Assembly: GCA_030549335.1 (NCBI GenBank)
Contig: CM060194.1
Location: 12,092,171 to 12,156,170, forward strand
DNA length: 64,000 bases
Reading direction: 5' to 3'
DNA from: Pontederia crassipes
Lineage: Eukaryota > Streptophyta > Magnoliopsida > Commelinales > Pontederiaceae
This document shows positions 9,069-21,248 of this stretch, one piece after another; the stretch's first letter is position 1; every line of letters begins with the position of its first letter. The translations under genes were made by a program, and so were the position numbers. A model generated the notes under the pieces. That model made no database searches, had not been told where the DNA came from, and worked only from the letters and a program-made list of their open reading frames with translations.

Positions 9069-11400
9069 TTATAAAATGCACATTATTATGTCAGTATTAA
9101 TATAATTGTTTACCTTGAAGACAGGACAATTTCTTTTGTCATGACCATTCTTCCCACATACAGCACAACTTCTCTTGTTAACCTCTTTTTGTGACATAGT
9201 AATCTCAATACCAGATTTAATTCTTCCCACATTTTTTGGTCTATCTTTTGCTTTAACCCGAGCTGGATCACGAATGCCAAATTGAGATGATTGTACTGTG
9301 TTAGAGTCTGCATGAATAGAAATCTGTGTGGCTTGAGATGCATTAATTTCTTTATCGACAACTTTGAAGGCTTCCAACTTATTGATGATCTAGTGTTCCG
9401 CTGAAAGCAAACCTAGTTCTCCAACCCGACGTAGATTACTATGCCAAGCCCATTTTTGCATTGGAGTTAAAATGTCTTCACCAGTAGCCAATTCCGAGGC
9501 ACAAGGAACCCTTCGTGCCTTCGCATATCTTGCGTCTATCGTCCAACGGTGGAGAATATATTTATCGGGCAATTTTATCACTCTTTTCTTATAAAGGACA
9601 TGTAAAATATGAGAACAAAATACCTCATCTTGTTCAAACTTTTTGCAAGAGCAACATAATAAATTATCTTTCTTGTGACTAAACTCTACGATGTTCTTCC
9701 CTACATCCTGGGTCTCTAAAGGAAAAATATAATAGACAACTTTGTCATCATCTTTCGTAATCTTTTGTGCTGCTAACAAAGAAGATTCATTATATTCTGC
9801 CTGAAATTTTGAGAAGACATTTTGTGTGTATACTTTTCCTGCATGTGCCTCTAATGGATACTTGCTAATTAAAGCAACTTTAGTGTTGAGAGTGCTGAAA
9901 TCTTCACGTTCTTCTATATCATGATGATATTGAATAACTCTATCATAATGTTGTACAAAATCATATAACAAAGTGTTTGCATTGACGAATCCATTAAAAA
10001 ATGCATTAATGCTCTCTGCTCTTTGGGTGGTACGCATGCTGCAGTGAAAGCATCAGTAAAATATAATGTTATCCATTGCTATCTCTTGTTGTACATATTC
10101 TCTATCCAATGTCCATCGGGAATAGCAAATTTTTGCTTCAACAAATACCACCTCACCTCAACTTCCTCGATACATGACAATCCCATTATCCAAGAATGAA
10201 ATCATGCTTGAAGGTCTCATGTGCGTATAAATCTTGCATATTACACATTGCATTTCTAAGAATATGCCAAAAACAATATATATGACGTGTGTGGGGAAAT
10301 ACCTCACGAATAGCATTGCCCACGACAATGTTTTGATCAGTAATTATGCAACTGGGATATTTGTCATTCATGCATTCCAACCATTTCTTAAACAACCATG
10401 TAAATGTCTCTTCAATCTCATCAGTCAACATAGCACAACCAAATAGACATGATCATCTATGATGGTTGATTCTAGTAAATGGTGCAAATTGCATGAGAAA
10501 TTTGTTTGTTCTGTATGTGATGTCGAATACCACCACATCCCCAAAGGTCATATAACTCTCTCTTGCTCTACCATCTGCCCAAAAAAAATTCATTACTACA
10601 CCATCAGAGTCCAATTCCCATCTATGGTAAAAACCTTGATCACCATTTATTTTCGTTTGAAAATAAGAAAGTACACTAATGCATTCTTTGCCAATAGTGC
10701 TTTTTCTTTTTCCTTTTAATGATCAATGCATTGTTGTGTTGTAATGGATGGTTCCCCTGAGTAATTAAGAACTCTAGCAATTACTGATGGACCAACTCCA
10801 TTAGTATGCAAAGTATACATAACTTGTATAGACGCATCCGATATTTCTTTGTGTGAACGTAACTGTGTTACCTTCGAAGGAGTAGCCAAAAGATGTGTGT
10901 GTTCTTCAATAAACTGCCTTACCGCCCACTTTCCATCTTTCCTTTCACCAACATAGAAATGAGCAAGGCAATCCTCTTTGGCTTCTCTTCTCTATTTAAT
11001 TGTCGTTCCCCTACTACGTTTCAAATCCTTGTGTCTTTCCTTAGAACAAACAAAGTTTCTACTAATGTTTTTCCTGACACTTTTGATCTATGAGAATAAA
11101 ATTTTCGCACAGAAAAACTCATCATTCTAGCATACATATTGTAGTATTTATATGCATGTCGTCAGTATCAAAAGTCATGCCAACAAATGGTTTCCTAAAT
11201 TCATTGGATTTCACATGACCATTATCTTCAACTTGCACAACTTCCTTAGAAGCATTCTCATTATTATTTTCACAATTGTTACAATGATAATCTATTAATG
11301 AAGTGTATATGGAAGAAAAGTTTTTGAGTTTAATAAGGAAATATAATATATCTATCATGTTCGGACACAAAATCATTGTCCATCAATATTTGACTTGAGG
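9069..11400 (-). pseudogene. FAR1/FHY3-class MULE transposase, decayed
   Basis: Pieces of one transposase follow each other on the minus strand. The N-terminal FAR1 domain begins KPFVGMTFDTDD (about 11210-11170) and continues in broken frames to about 10900. The MULE core shows FFWADGRARESY, the first catalytic aspartate in FDITYRTN (10527-10513), NHHR with a TGA at 10455-10453 where the family continues, TWLFKKWLECM, the second aspartate in IITDQN, and HIYCFWHILRNA. A segment in another frame reads VRWYLLKQKFAIPDGHWIENM and then contains a stop. The 10037-9390 segment starts TTQRAESINAFFNGFVN and carries a SWIM zinc finger (CSCKKF...FCSHILHVL). A TAG at 9390 separates it from a C-terminal part with IKSGIE and the zinc knuckle CAVCGKNGHDKRNCP. 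At least three stops and one frameshift make it non-functional. It lies inside TIRs, so I call it a transposase rather than a domesticated FRS gene. Confidence 0.88.
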
Positions 11401-11825
11401 AAGACACCTTGAGCAAGATGAGAGATAATGGATAGACACAACATCAATGTAGTGTGACCAGATTGACAACCACGGCAAATTGTCGAGTTGAAGAGTACCT
11501 TCAATTGGGCACATGATGAAAGCATAGATCATCTAAATGAAAGCAAAGGGATCGAATGTGTTATGTGCAAAAAATTGTTGTTTACTATGTAAGTTCTAAC
11601 AAATAATAACTTTAACTAGTTGTTGCTTACATAAACATTTCGAATGAAAGCATAGATCATTTACATTTCGCAAAGGAAACTTCATCATTTAGGGCACCAA
11701 GCAAGAATCTACGTAAAGCACATAATCTACATAAAACACATAATCTACATAATGCACAAATGTGAAAGTAGAGATTGAACTCACAAGCAATGTACATAAA
11801 ACACATAACCGCCTTTGCCTAGTTT

Positions 11826-12420
11826 GGCCTGTCAAATGTGACATAGGGCATGACAAGAAGGAGAACCCGAAAGGGCGATTCAGGGCGGGAGGAGCTGAAA
11901 GCATGAAGGAAGGAGGGAAAGACAAAGGCAGCCGAGGAACTCACCGCTCGGACGAAGGCGATCATGAACTAGGACGACGAGGAATGCGGCTGCGGATTAC
12001 CTGTCAAATGTGACCTAGGGCATGACAAGAAGGAGAACCCAAAAGGGCGATTCAGGGCGGGAGAAGCTGAAAGCACGAAGGAAGGAGGGAAAGACGAAGG
12101 CGGCCGAGGAACTCAGCGCTCGGACGAAGGCGATCGTGAACTAGGATGACGAGGAAAGAGGAAGGCGATTCGGAGGAGAGGTGCGGAGCGACAGCAGCGG
12201 CGGCAGACGGAGGGCGATTTGGAGAGGTGCGGAGCGACAGAAGCAGCGGCGGACGGAATCGAAGATGACCTAGGGCGCGGGCGTGGGCATTTTATTTGCC
12301 GAATGCGCCATCGTCCTATTTTTTTCATCGAAAGATCAACCCCGTCGATTTCATGCTGACGGTCCGGATTCATCCTTCATCACGCGACCGCACGATGGCG
12401 CATCGACGCTCACGAAGGAG
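11826..12420 (-). repeat. Right terminal inverted repeat of the MULE, inner part
   Basis: Reverse-complement match to the left TIR, including two units of the 172-base tandem repeat (11830-12120) and the outer block with ggtccggattcatcct. The TIR stops abruptly at 12420, where an LTR element begins, and resumes after it at 22880. The two halves join exactly onto the left TIR sequence once a 5-bp duplication is allowed for. Confidence 0.85.
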
Positions 12421-14035
12421 TGATGCATGCAAAATACAACATATTTTAGATTATTATTTTAGTTAATTTTTCTATAATTTGTTTATGGCATGCATCATTT
12501 TTAGTCACTTTTAATCGTAATTCTGGATTTATCAATTTTAAATTATTAATTCTCTGAATATTTTAATTGTGGATGGATTAACTAAATTTTGATCATTTTT
12601 TTGCAGGAAAAATCGAATATATGATTGGACGTATCGGCCGAGATTTAGATTGGGCCTAAATTTCGAAGATTTATCTTTACGGCCAATGTCTCCAATTCAA
12701 ATATATTTATCACCCGAGAACTCCAACACCGATTCAAAAGAGGTGTTACGGCCGATAACTCAAATCAAAATCATCCTTTTGGCCGAGATATGAAGGGGTA
12801 AAGATAAAATTATTTGGGCGTAATGAGATTTAATTCTTTGTTTTGGCCAAGATTCAAAGGGGGTAAGGATAAGAACGATTTATCTTTGGGCGTAATGATG
12901 AAAATGATTTATCGTATTGGCCGAGTTTATCTCGTAAATTTAAATCCAGCCATACGATGTTACGACCGTGATCAAATTGAAGGCCGTTCGCACCCTATAA
13001 ATAGAAGAGAGAAGCCGTCGTCCCAACTGGTGCTCTGAAGTTCAGGTTTTCTTCCACGGCGAGTCGTGAGTCTGCAGGCTACGACCAAGAGGAGAGAGGT
13101 GCGACGACTGAAAGTTGATTGCGACCCTGATTAAGTCCGAGCGACTGTCCGACTGTCTGCCCGTGATCCGAAGCTTCAACTTTTATCTATTTGGATGTAA
13201 TTCTTCCAATTATTATTATTTTGTTATTATCTCTCCAGAATTTCTAGGATGAACTCCATATTTCTATTTATTTCATTTTAGAAGATTATTATTGAAGGAA
13301 AACTATTTGGACCCTATATTATTTGTTTTAATCTTTTCTGATCAATTAGTTAATTGTGTTTAGTGCTTTTGATTTAATTATTTGAATTTCTGAGTTGAGT
13401 AATTACCAATTTGTGGACTATTTGATTTCAGAATTCATTAATTAAATTAATTGATTTGATGTGAAATTAATAATTGACATAAATTTGATAACTAGTGTGT
13501 GGAGAATCAAGTTTGTGTGGTCTGTTAATCTATACCAATTTGTGGAGTGATTAACAGTCTAGGATTTTCATATTAATGCATCTTAATTTTAATCTTATCT
13601 GACGAATACCAGTTTGTGGGACTTTAGATTTGATTAAATTTAAGATAGTTTGATTTACCGGATTAAATAGCAGAATTACCAGTTTGTGGACTCTGTGATG
13701 TTAATCTTGTAAATTAATAACTTGGGAAAATTTCTAATCCATCTTTAAAGATTAAATTTATCTTTTATGGTTCAAATATTTATCCTGATCTATTTTCATC
13801 CTAAGGCCTAACTTCAACACCATTATCTTATCTTTATCTTATTTTTTTTATTTTATTTCACAAAACCCTTTTTCCAAAATTCCATGTTTTTCCTCTCTTA
13901 TTAATTTCTAAATTCAGATATTGAATTAATAATATTCCTCGTGGGTTCGACACTCTTTACTCCTTTTTACTATATTACTTGAGTGACTAGTGCAGTTGCT
14001 ATCGATTTTACTTTGCTACATCATTTTACGCATCA
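12421..14035 (+). repeat. LTR 1 of the Athila/Tat-like element
   Basis: This 1615-bp repeat is nearly identical to 21249-22874. It contains a TATA box in ccctataaatag (about 12995), a degenerate minisatellite of ggccgagattcaaaggggg units upstream of it (about 12790-12930), and a U5-like region with cctcgtgggttcgacactc near the end, typical of Athila/Tat LTRs. Confidence 0.92.
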
Positions 14036-17000
14036 AGTTTTTGGCGCCATTGCCGAAAATATTTTATTAATTAATTTTATGAATTATTAGGAGATGTAAA
14101 TAAATTGTAAATAATTCTTTGTGAATAAACTAACATTTTTTTCTTTTGTAGATAAAGGTCATGACATTTTTTTTAAATTTGTTGACTTTCGGTAAATTCT
14201 GACGCCGATCGGATTTTTCATATTACATGGACTTGTGGTTTTACGACCGTGATTTATTTTGTCGGCTTTATTGGTTTTACGGCCTCGCAATGTGTCGATT
14301 CTGAATTTTAAACTCAACTTTGCGGCCGCAAATTTTTAACTAATTCTGCGATTAATGACCACCTTATTTGATTTCAAATCTGTTTGATTTAGTTATCGGC
14401 CGAGAAATAGTTTTGATTTTGCGGCCGTAAACTTCAAATCTTCTGACTCGTTTCGTCTTTAATAGCAATCTTTATCTGAATTTTATGGTCGAGATTCACT
14501 TTATCCACATGATCGAATTGATTTCTTTCTCTTGCACATGGATTGATTAATTATTCGATTAAGGCATGATTTTGCGGCCGAGAAGTGTTTGCGTCCGACT
14601 TTGATGAATTCGTATTTGGTTGGGAATGTTAATTCGACTTTGTTTCGGTCGTAATTTAACGAGATCTACGTTGATTAATCCCTTTCGACATTATTTCACG
14701 CCTTTGGCGGTCAAGGTGTACTGAACAATTAAGACTATCTGCTCATTCTCGGCTGTGATTTTGTTAAAAATTCATCTATATTTTCTCTTTAATAGATGGA
14801 CTTCTTAATTTACTGCGGGACGTGATTTCCCTCCGTTTCTCGTGATTTCTTTCCTTGATTATCTCTCGGTATCTTTTAATTTTGTGTGGCGCAAGGTTTA
14901 TTAATTAGTCTTTCGGAATCTTTTGCTTCCAAATTTTTTTGAGAACATATTTATTCAGAATATCTTTTTTATAATCTGACAAAATTACAACCGTCATATA
15001 TCTTTGATTTTTCTACGGCTATATGTGTTTGTCTCGTTCATATTTTTCTCTTCGAAGATCTTTATTGATGCTAAAATTTCGGGATTGGTTTTTGCTTTTT
15101 GGAGCCTGGATTTTTCTTTGAAGATTTCCATATCACCCTGATGTTTTTACGCCAAGCATGCACACATTTCTATTATTTATCTAGCCTGTTACGCCTTCAA
15201 ATTTAGACCAACTTTTACGCCCGCAATGTCGCCCAATTTCATTTCGGCCGAGATATGGAAAGTTTTCATTTCGCCCGCGATATGGAAAGTTTTCATTTCG
15301 ACCAAGCGAATATGTGTCCGAGATATTTCTTTCATTACTTTTACGCCTTAGGTTGTTTAAGCATCTGATTAGTGCATGACTTTTCGCGTCCATGTGTTTA
15401 ATTTTGTTTCGGCCGTAATTGATTTTTCTCTGGATTCTGCGCCGTGTTTAATTTTGTTTCGGCCGTAATGAATTTTTCTCTGGATTTTGCCCTCACAATT
15501 GATCTGCTACTTATTTTACGCCCGCAAATTGTCATCTTCTGGTATTCCAACTTAATTGTCCATCTCCTGATTTTGCGTCCCGATTAATTGTTTACTAATT
15601 TGATTTGCGCCTCCACTGATTGCCTATTGATTTCATTTTTCTCATATCACCCTTATTAGGGCTTGTACTTTTCAGACACTGATTACATTAGTACCCGTAA
15701 TTTCCAATTTCGGTCGCAAATTTTGATCCCGCCCGCAATTCCAACCAAATATCAAATTACTCTATGGGCTTTTTAATTTGACTTCTAGAAGTGTAATTTC
15801 TCTTTCCATCGAGATTTCCTTCCTTATTATCTCGAAATTTCCATGAATTTTCTGAACGTGTTTTACGCCTTGATTCAATTCAAATTTGTTTTGGCCGAGA
15901 TGTGATTTTGCGCAATTTGTTTCGGTCGAGATATGGATAGATTCTGTTTTGCATCCAAATTGTTATTGTCCATATTTGGCGTTTGGATTATTACTGCTGA
16001 TTTGATTTTATTTTATTTTATTTGTTGCCCCAATTTTGCGCCCGTAATTCATTATTCTCCTGATATAGCGCCCGGATTTTGTTTGTGTCATATTTGATTG
16101 CGCCCGCAATTCACACTCGCAATTGGCCATCTTATGATATTACGGCCGAAATTGGCGCCCCCGCAAGTTGCCATCATCTTTTGATTTGTCGCCCCTGATT
16201 TTTGCGCCCGGATTGATTACTTGCTGATTTTATTTGGCGCTCCCGATTTTGCGGCCGGATTGATTTTATTTTGCTGCCGGATTTTTTGTCGCCCCTAACT
16301 TTGCTCTTGGATTCTGGTTGCGCCTGATTTGATTGCACACGGAATTGGGTGGCACGACCACAAATAGCGTTCGCAATGATTTTTTTATGATATGCAATGA
16401 TCTTTCTGTTATTACGCCTGCAATTAACGTCCGCAATCGATCTTCCTCTGATATTGCGCCCCAATCTTCGTATCTCTGTATAATGCGTCTTTAATTACAC
16501 CTTTTCTGCATGAGACGTAAAAATTCAAATTTATTCTCTCTGTGATATTGGGATTTTATTTATTCATGGCGCTTATAAATTTTCATACCATATATTCCCC
16601 TGATTACGCCTTGCGTCTGTTTGACGCGTAATTCAGCATATTGGGCCCGCAAAACTAATCTAGACCGGTTACCTTCCTTATTATTCGGATATTATTTTCT
16701 CTTTCAATGGTATGACGCTGATTTGTCGAATTATTCTCTTATGATATTATGCCTCAATTTTTTATTTTATCTTTTTGCGCCTATAATTTTGACTTCTAAT
16801 TGGGCGTAATGATTTTTCTTCTCTGGCCTATAATTTCGAGATTTGGCGCCTCGATTTTTCTTTGCTGATATCACCCTGACACCAATCTAATTTATTGTTC
16901 TCAAGATCAAGCCCAGATTTTATCCCCCAATATTCCTTTTCTCTTTCTATGATATTAAGCATGTTTGTTCAAAAGGTGTATTGGCTGTGATGTTAAAATT

Positions 17001-19658
17001 CCTTATTTGGCGGCCGTAATTTATAATTTGCTGAATTTTAATTTGACTCAGTCGTGATTTTCCTCCTGCAATGTTTGACGCCTTGAATTTAGCTGATTTT
17101 CACGCCCGTTTGTTGATTTTATTTACTGCCATAAAACGAATACTCTTTGGCGCCTCAAAGATTAATTACGACTTTTAAATTCTCGGCACTTTCATATTAA
17201 GACAAATTGATTAAATCTTTTAGTATTATTTTCTGATTATGAAATTCACTTATATTTTTTGAGTCGTAATTATCGACTTTTGAAAAAAAATCATTTCAGT
17301 CATTGTCAACAAAATATTTTTAAACTTATTTACACTGTTTAATCGTGACTCATTATTTGTATTTATTCATATCTTTTGTATATTCTTCTTCTTATCTTTT
17401 ATTTTACTGAAAATTAGTTGTTGCAGGACTTGAGTGAAAATCTAATCACAACTAAGTTAATCCTTTTGATAAATTTATATGTCACACATTCTGATCAGAT
17501 GTTAAATTTTTTTTTTTGGCACTTGGTTGTTGCAGTAATGAATTGAATATTTAATCACAACCAAAGATTTTACTTACACTTTTTTCTTACACTTGGTTGT
17601 TGCAGTAATGAATTGAATATTTAATCACAACCAATTTTATTATTCTGCTATTTTTCTGTTAGTTAGCCTTTTAAATTTAATTTAGTTAGTTATCTGATTA
17701 ATGTTGTAGTTCTTTAATTAATTAAATGAAGATTAGATGTTTGATTAATTTTTTTCTTTTGGCTTGTCTTTTTAGTTAATTTAAGTTATGGAGTCATCTA
17801 ACTAATTGATTTTCTGTGTAAGGAGAGATAATTTTGGACACATGGACATGACGCCCATAAGCTAATGTGCATTTATATTACTGGACATCCAAAGAAAATT
17901 ATGCTGACCATGTCCTGCTGTTGACATGAAGAAAAGCCATGTGGGAGGCAGCATGACGCAACGGATTTATCTCTCCATCGAGACACCTTACGGCCGAGAC
18001 TTCAGACCAACTCTTTCTTCTCTGCGCCCGTCAACGCATAACGGCCGACACAACTAATAATTTTTGCGGCCGGGAAACCATCCTTAGCAACTACTCCAAT
18101 CTCGAATGAGATCTTCATCGACAACATTGCGGCCATGCTTCTCCTTGATTATCGGCCGAGAACCTCATCTATTGCGGCCGAGAGCCATCACCTATCGGCT
18201 GCCAAATCCCTCTCTGTCAATTGCTGCCGAGATCTCCTCTCCACCGACACCATTTGCAGTCGAGAAGTTCATAACACTGCCATCACAAGAATCTCGGCCG
18301 AGTCTCTTCAGCTTTTTGCGGTCGACACCTTCATCAACATGTCTTCGTATCGGCCGAGCATCTCTCCACCGATATATATATTGAGGCCGAGGCCAAGCAC
18401 TTCGCCACCCCGCAAATAGTAAATCCGGTTGTGCTTTTTCCCTTTTCTTTATTTCCTTTTTCTTTAGTTTTTCCATGTTATTATATTTGTATATCTTTCC
18501 CTTGTTGGCCTAACACTGAGGACAGTGTCTGGTTCAATCTTGGGGGAGTTTGCATGTCATGCATCGCATTTTTTCTTATTTTTCTTTTTACTTGCTTATG
18601 TTTACATGTATATCTAAAAATAAAATCTCAAAAAAAGTGAAAAATTGAAATTTTTCTCAAAAATACCATTGCATGCATTTATTTTTGCTATCATCTTACA
18701 AACTCTTGTCTCACTGTTTTAATTATCTTTAAGTAAAAAGTTCAAAGACATGTCGTTAACTGATGAAATTTGAATGCTTTTCTTTCTTATCACTTGCTAT
18801 TTTAGTATCAAACTTATGGACTAAACGACAAAATCATATCCATGCCTTTTTATTTATTTTATGTTAAGTCTTGATAGTCGTAGCCTTCTTATTGACCATA
18901 TCAAGTGCTTTATGAGCTTATAAAAAAAAGAGAGAATAAAAAGAAGGGTTAGTTAAACCCCAACAAATGAAAGAAAAAAAAAGAAGAATAAAGTTATGTG
19001 TAGGTACAAAAGTGTTATCCAGAACCAAGGTGTGTTCGGGTAATTAGATCCGTAGGGGTTCATGCCTGGCGACCTAAGGGCAACTGCTCTGGGATCCGTC
19101 GATCGAAAGCCTGCTACATGGACCATCTTGTGGAATATGGAGAAGCACCGGAGTATTGAATCATGGCTAAGTTCGAAATTTTCATTCAGAACCTTGGTTG
19201 TTCGGGCAAGTAAACTCGAGGGGTGCCTTATCACCTATTGCCCTAAGGCCATCTGGTCTGGGAGTCATCAGTCCAAAGCCCGCTACATGGACTTTCTTGT
19301 GCAATCCTGCTTGAAGATTATAAATTTTAAAATGATTGAAAATAAAGTTGAAAAAAAAAGAAAAAGAAAAAGTTTTAAGCACAATTAGTACTTATGTGTT
19401 CAATATTAATGCTATTATTTGACAGACAATTTATTTTTTCTACAAGGCTGAATTTGAGATTGTTTAAATTTGTGTAGCATTCAGAACCTCTATGAAGCTA
19501 AATACATGGAAAGTGGTAGGATACTGAGTAGTAGGTGTGCAGAAGAACTGTGTAAGAAAATTAGTCAGTTAACAATGTGGAGGCTATGATGGAACTTTCT
19601 TGAGCCTTGCTTTGAATTTTTGCTTGAGGACAAGCAAGACTTTAAACTTGGGGGAGTT
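14036..19658 (+). other. Internal region of the LARD-like element, no coding capacity
   Basis: The leader and interior are T-rich, with evenly scattered GC-rich words such as gcggccgag, cggccgtaat and gcgcccgcaatt from about 14200 to 18400. At 17416-17635 a stem-loop-forming unit (ttggttgt...acaaccaa) is repeated three times. At 19005-19310 a block of about 165-180 bases (ctacatggac and ttcgggtaa or ttcgggcaa words) is duplicated. Two polypurine-like cttgggggagttt sites occur, at about 18538 and 19647. Short open frames here are chance products of the repeats. Confidence 0.75.
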
Positions 19659-21177
19659 TGATATATGCAAAATACAACATATTTTATATTATTATTCTAG
19701 TTATTTTTTCTATAATTTGATCATGGCATGCATCATTTTAGTCATTTTTAGTCATAATTCCGTATTTATCGATTTTATTTATTAATTCTCTGAATATTTT
19801 AATTGTTGGTGGATTTACTTAATTTTTATAATTATTTTGCAGGTAAGCCAAATTAACGGATGGATCAGTTGTAAACCACAATGTTTGGCCGAGATTTGCA
19901 TAAAGGACTTATCATTTTGGGCGTAATGATGAATGACTCTTCTTCGTTTTGGCCAAGATTTGAAGGGGTAAAGATAACAAGATTTATCGTTTTGGATGTA
20001 ATGATGACAAGAACCCATTGTTTTGGCCAAAGTAATAAGTAAATGAAAATTCGTTTTGGCCGAGATTCGAAGGGAGTAAAGATAAAAGAGCCTTCCTTAC
20101 GATCGAGATTTGGAGGGGGTAATGATAAGGACTCTTCTTTGTTACGGCCGAGATTCGAAGGGAGTAAAAGGGTTTATCTCTTTGGGCGTAAAGATAAAAG
20201 AATTTCATTTTGGCCGAGATTCAAAGGGGGTAAAGATAAAAGGATTTATCTTTTGGGCGTAATAGTTAGAAGAATTATCAAGTCCGAGAGGCTGCCCGAC
20301 TGTCTGCCCGTGATCCGAAGCTTCGACTTTTATCTATTTGGGTGTAATTCTTCCAATTATTATTATTTTATTATTATCTCTCAAGAATTTCTAGGATGAA
20401 CTCCATATTTCTATTTATTTCATTTTAGGAGATTATTATTGAAGGGAAACTATTTTGACCATATATTATTTGTTTTAATCTTTTCTGATCAATTAGTTAA
20501 TTGTGCTTAGTGCTTTTGATTTAATTATTTGGATTTCTGAGTTGAGTAATTACCAATTTGTGGACTATTTGATTTCAAAATTCATTAATTAAATTAATTG
20601 ATTTGATGTGAAATTAATAATTGACATAAATTTGATAACTAATGTGTGGAGAATCAAGTTTGTGTGGTCTGTTAATCTATACCAATTTGTGGAGTGATTA
20701 ACAGTCTAGGATTTTCATATTAATGCATCTTAATTTTAATCTCATCTGACGAATACCAGTTTGTGGGACTTTAGATTTGATTAAATTTAAGATAGTTTGA
20801 TTTACCGGATTAAATAGCAGAATTACCAGTTTGTGGACTCTGTGATGTTAATCTTGTAAATTAATAATTTGAAAAAATTCCTAATCCATCTTTAAAGATT
20901 AAATTTATCTTTTGTGATTCAAATATTTATCCTGATCTATTTTCATCCTAAGGCCTAACTTCAACACCATTATCTTATCTTTATCTTATTTTTTTATTTT
21001 ATTTCATAAAACTTCTTTCCAAAAATCAATGTTTTTACTCTCTTATTAATTTATAAATTCAGATTTTGAATTAATAATATTCCTCGTAGGTTCGACACTC
21101 TTACTCCTTTACTATATTACTTGAGCAACTAGTGCACTTGCTAGCGATTCTATTTTGCTACATCATCATACACATCA
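19659..21177 (+). repeat. LTR 2 (middle) of the Athila/Tat-like element
   Basis: This 1519-bp copy starts TGATATATGC. It is preceded by the purine tract of the interior and followed by a primer-binding-site sequence (tttttggtgccgttgcc). A 71-bp spacer (21178-21248) then leads straight into LTR 3. It is clearly more different from LTR 1 and LTR 3 than those two are from each other. Its upstream half carries an expanded array of ggccgagattcgaaggga units (19880-20260). Confidence 0.88.
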
Positions 21178-21248
21178 AGTTTTTGGTGCCGTTGCCTTGC
21201 TTTGAATTTTTGCTTGAGGACAAGCAAGACTTTAAGCTTGGGGGAGTT

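Noticed and set aside
9069-11376. A host FAR1-related (FRS) transcription factor gene.
   Set aside because: It lies within MULE terminal repeats and has stops in conserved positions, so a transposase pseudogene is the better reading.
12814-13038. 74-codon frame that recurs almost unchanged at 21655-21879.
   Set aside because: Conservation is explained by the two positions being LTR copies of the same element, not by coding constraint.
14160-18420. CRISPR-like regularly spaced GC-rich words.
   Set aside because: Units and spacers vary in length and sequence, the context is a plant LTR element, and no cas-like gene exists.
18106-18476. Overlapping frames of 92-94 codons on both strands.
   Set aside because: They are open in three frames because of low stop density in the GGCCG-rich stretch, with no recognisable domain.
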